The position numbers and the translations under genes were made by a program. Shown here piece by piece: positions 61,339 through 64,000 of a stretch of 64,000 nt of DNA (positions are counted from its first letter, which is position 1; the number at the start of each line of letters is the position of its first letter). Source of the stretch: Persicobacter psychrovividus (GTDB lineage Bacteria; Bacteroidota; Bacteroidia; Cytophagales; Cyclobacteriaceae). Below the pieces are notes generated by a model, which made no database searches, was not told the origin of the DNA, and worked only from the letters and a program-made list of their open reading frames with translations. The stretch lies in contig NZ_AP025292.1 of assembly GCF_036492425.1 (NCBI RefSeq), positions 2,046,001 through 2,110,000 of the forward strand, written 5' to 3'.

Positions 61339-62970
61339 TTACAGCGACTGCACTTTTTTCTGAGGAATAAAGATGGAAAATGTTGAGCCCACTTTAAGCT
61401 CACTCTCCACACTCACCCATCCCCCTAAATCCTCCACCGCATTTTTCACGACAAATAAGCCCAAACCATTGGAAATTTTAGGCTGAAGCCCCCTGTAAAA
61501 CATGGTGAAAATATTGGGAATTTCATTTCTGTGAATCCCTTGCCCATTATCAATCACCTTGGCAGAAAGTCCTTTTTCGCTAATATCAAGGTGCACCGTA
61601 ACGGACTGCGAATCCCCAAGCACATCCGCAAATTTAAAGGCATTGGCTATCAGGTTTTCAAAAATAACCGCCACTTTCGCTTCATTACCTACAAAAATCG
61701 GCAAAGGGAAATTCCCCGTAACCCGACTGATTTTCACTAAGGGGTAAAGGTGCGATTCATGCACCTTATTCAAAATATCCATCACCATTTGGCGAACATC
61801 TATTTGCCGAACAAATCGCTGATTATCCTTGGTCATGTTCAAATACTGCATGATCTGAAAGATAAACTGATCCATCTGTTCTGCATTATTCTCCATTCGC
61901 TCCATCAGGTCGGTCAACTCCTGCGGGCTCACGCCCAGTTTCAGTATGGAAATCAGCCCTTTTTGAGTCGCGACGGGCGCACGCAAATTATGAGCAATGC
62001 GATAAATAAGCTGATCGAGTTCCTGCTCCCGATTACTCAGGCGGTATTTCATTTCAGAAAGGGAATCTTTCAGTTCGTAGATTCGCTGTTTGGTGGTACT
62101 CAACTGATGCTCCTGCTGATCGGCCAGTGCCTTTTTGCTGTGCTCCTCGTGAATATCCTTGAAATAACCAATCAAATAAGTTTCCTGCCCCACCTTCTCT
62201 CTCTTCACTCCAAAAGCCACCCATCGGTAACCATACACCTTGTGGCGCAACTGTATTTCAAAATGATAAAACTTACCATGTTCAAGCGATAAAAACTTGG
62301 TACTTAGCGTCTGCCGAAATCGCGGATGAAGATACTCCATGAAATTCTGTACTGTTGGCGCCACACTCCGATCGTCCAAACCGAGGATCGTATATACCGT
62401 GGGCGAACACCAGCCTAATTCCTCCCCCACCTGCAACCAAAACCCGCCAACTTTGATTTCACTGCAAATCTCCAAAGACAATTTCTTATGAAGCAATAAA
62501 GCACGCTCATCTTTTTGCTGATCTTTAAGTTGAAAAGGGTGCGCAGAGGTCATTTTAAACTCAAAGCCTAAAATTTCAATCTCAGGAAACCATTGAAGAA
62601 AAATTCGGAAATAAACCTCTTCCTGCCCCTGACTAAGGCAACACATCATGTTGGTCGATCCCTGCTCATTATTATTATCCTGTAAAAACTGAGCGATCAT
62701 CCATTGATCTTCATTTCGGAAAAGCGATAAAAAAATATTGGCATCACAGGGGCGCTCCACTTCTTTGGGTAAGGGAAAATATCTCGATAAACCATCGAGC
62801 CCCAGCACCTCGCCCTTATTCATGTCCCATAACAGGCAGGTATTTTTCCGTTCCACAGCTTGCACGATAAAATTCGACAGCTCCAAAGAATGAGAAAAAT
62901 CTTTCAGGTGGGTCAGGATATGTTGGAAATTTAAAGGCTGCTCAAAGGAATTGTTCATACGATTAATCAT
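61339..62970 (-). CDS. Cytoplasmic sensor histidine kinase with PAS domain
   Basis: The 543 residues have no membrane helix. An N-terminal PAS-like region of about 160 residues is followed by a second PAS domain (about 175-275, EELGWCSPTVYTILGL) and a coiled coil (275-315). A HisKA domain has H327 in YRIAHNLRAPVA, and an HATPase domain has FENLIANAFKF, DNGQGI and NGLGLFVV. The residue after the phospho-histidine is Asn instead of the usual Glu, as in the PAS-linked HisKA subgroup. No response regulator is adjacent. ATG 62970 is used; 62958 is also possible. Confidence 0.88.
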   Translation of the reverse strand: MINRMNNSFEQPLNFQHILTHLKDFSHSLELSNFIVQAVERKNTCLLWDMNKGEVLGLDGLSRYFPLPKEVERPCDANIFLSLFRNEDQWMIAQFLQDNNNEQGSTNMMCCLSQGQEEVYFRIFLQWFPEIEILGFEFKMTSAHPFQLKDQQKDERALLLHKKLSLEICSEIKVGGFWLQVGEELGWCSPTVYTILGLDDRSVAPTVQNFMEYLHPRFRQTLSTKFLSLEHGKFYHFEIQLRHKVYGYRWVAFGVKREKVGQETYLIGYFKDIHEEHSKKALADQQEHQLSTTKQRIYELKDSLSEMKYRLSNREQELDQLIYRIAHNLRAPVATQKGLISILKLGVSPQELTDLMERMENNAEQMDQFIFQIMQYLNMTKDNQRFVRQIDVRQMVMDILNKVHESHLYPLVKISRVTGNFPLPIFVGNEAKVAVIFENLIANAFKFADVLGDSQSVTVHLDISEKGLSAKVIDNGQGIHRNEIPNIFTMFYRGLQPKISNGLGLFVVKNAVEDLGGWVSVESELKVGSTFSIFIPQKKVQSL

Positions 62971-63499
62971 CAATATTTTCTATCCATAAAGGTGTGGGTG
63001 GCAGTTACAAACCACAAAAAAACACCCTTAACGGTATTTGAAACAACGGTAATTATGATTATAGATGTCATAATTCCATGATTTTTTTAACCTCAAAGCC
63101 AAAGAAATTGATCGGGCGAATAATGGCGTTCATACCCACGCCCTGTTGATCTGGCAAGTTCAAAAATCCCCTTGTCAAATGACTGATTTATCTTACATCT
63201 GCAAAAATCATAACCTCCTCCAATTTCACCCCAACAGGCTTAAAAAAGCCGCTTTATGAAAAGTTCACAAAGCGGCTTTTTGCCATATATTACATCGGGG
63301 GGATTGACTGCTGTTACGACACCCAATGATTGCACCATTTATATTGTATTCAGATTACTCCGATACCCACAGATTTTTCTATTTCGTCCATCGGATATTG
63401 CCTATTGCAAATCCAAAATCAGTTTTTATTCTTTATTTCTGAAGAGGGGCTGCAAGAAAAGTGCACGTTATTTATGGGTGGCTCCCCTACCCCAACCGA
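62971..63499. other. Intergenic region with long 3' segment of the right-end gene
   Basis: This 529-bp stretch has a terminator at 63243-63281, and the 218 bases from there to the porin stop form a long untranslated tail on the minus strand. ORFs on the plus strand here have no protein-like character. No RNA family was recognised. Confidence 0.4.
63243..63281. terminator. Bidirectional terminator of the right-end gene
   Basis: The perfect 13-bp stem AAAAAGCCGCTTT/AAAGCGGCTTTTT encloses a 13-base loop. Confidence 0.9.
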
Positions 63500-64000
63500 T
63501 TATTTATTGTCGAAGAATTGCCATACAATTCCCAAATCGAAAGTATTTTTATAGCCCGGGTAAAATGGCGTCATAAAATAACCATCACCATCCTGGGCGG
63601 CAATATTTCTCAGCTTAACGAAAAGGCGGAAACGGGTAATTTTCATCTCAACATTGAGGTCAACAATTGGCTGACCGAAGGTTTCGTAACCGTCTTGCAA
63701 ATAAAACTGCTGAATTGTCGGGTCATACATCATGCCTTTATAAGCAGTGGTGTAGTTCAAATCTACCCCCAACAACACTTCGAGGCGGTTCGGAAAAACC
63801 TTATTAAAGTACAACGATGAGTTCGTCCACAGGGCAGGAATACGGATTATATCCTCGCCTCCACCGTTTACCGCTGAAGCCAATACGCTGTTTTCAAAAT
63901 AAAAATTTTTCCAGAAATTGATTTTCATGTCCCAACCTGCTGAAGCCACCTGAACGGCATCACCGCTTTGCTTCGGCGAAGCCACCCCCACCCAGGGGTT
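63500..64000 (-). CDS. Putative porin-like outer-membrane protein (C-terminal part)
   Basis: The last 166 residues of a larger protein are visible; the start lies right of base 64000. Alternating aromatic strands (FYFENSVLASAVNGGG, RLEVLLGVDLNYTTAYKGMM, RFRLFVKLRNIAA, NTFDLGIVWQFFDNK) form the end of an outer-membrane barrel. The pattern resembles the putative porin family of Bacteroidota. Because only the end is seen, a TonB receptor tail cannot be excluded. Confidence 0.72.
   Translation of the reverse strand, partial: NPWVGVASPKQSGDAVQVASAGWDMKINFWKNFYFENSVLASAVNGGGEDIIRIPALWTNSSLYFNKVFPNRLEVLLGVDLNYTTAYKGMMYDPTIQQFYLQDGYETFGQPIVDLNVEMKITRFRLFVKLRNIAAQDGDGYFMTPFYPGYKNTFDLGIVWQFFDNK

Noticed and set aside
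63256-63820. Plus-strand ORFs at the right end
   Set aside because: They overlap the porin-like coding frame and the terminator; the minus-strand frame has clear barrel periodicity.

Overview
The window reads as chromosomal DNA of a member of the Bacteroidota, probably a Cytophagales-type environmental bacterium. The evidence is a SusC/SusD operon, a second TonB-dependent receptor with a DUF4249 lipoprotein, a type III glutamine synthetase, the carboxyspermidine route to spermidine, and class-typical promoters (TTTG, 18-21 bp, TAnnTTTG). Shine-Dalgarno sequences are almost absent. The genus cannot be fixed from sequence alone.

Layout. Bases 1-13250 hold housekeeping genes: a truncated polyprenyl synthetase, an alpha/beta hydrolase, a Crp-type regulator, heme A synthase, the two spermidine genes, a Gly/Met-rich exported protein, dipeptidase PepD, a coiled-coil membrane protein, an EamA permease, an XRE/S24 regulator and a second hydrolase. 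A structured RNA candidate with its own terminator lies at 13508-13714. Bases 13730-30130 carry a metallo-beta-lactamase-fold hydrolase, AccA, a rhodanese, OsmC with a sulfhydrylase, a small protein with a C-terminal sorting-like tail, glutamine synthetase, MtaB, a DUF92 protein, 3-hydroxyacyl-CoA dehydrogenase, a hybrid histidine kinase, and Nudix and GNAT enzymes. Bases 30178-38761 are outer-membrane uptake genes: TonB receptor plus DUF4249, and susC-susD-lipoprotein. A 160-bp inverted-repeat element lies between the two operons.

Bases 39130-39760 encode seven tRNAs on the minus strand from one strong promoter. Four of them are identical tRNA-Trp(CCA) genes, partly in a 184-bp tandem repeat with tRNA-Val. 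Two brnQ carriers follow, then a SEC-C mini-protein, a hydrolase, leuS, a sigma factor, envelope proteins and recQ. Bases 53429-58310 form an accessory island of small minus-strand genes. It has two frameshifted genes, a truncated acetyltransferase copy, a 190-bp direct repeat, a 51/53-bp repeat family and an inverted-repeat element. The right end returns to core genes: hemN, a LuxE/PaaK-like enzyme, a 49-residue lipoprotein, a histidine kinase and the 3' end of an outer-membrane porin-like gene.

Most convergent gene pairs are separated by clear hairpin-plus-T terminators. No CRISPR array, rRNA, intact transposase or recognisable phage gene was seen. I recognise no complete novel multi-gene system. 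The strongest unexplained signals are the tRNA-Trp array, the 13.5 kb RNA candidate and the 53-58 kb island.
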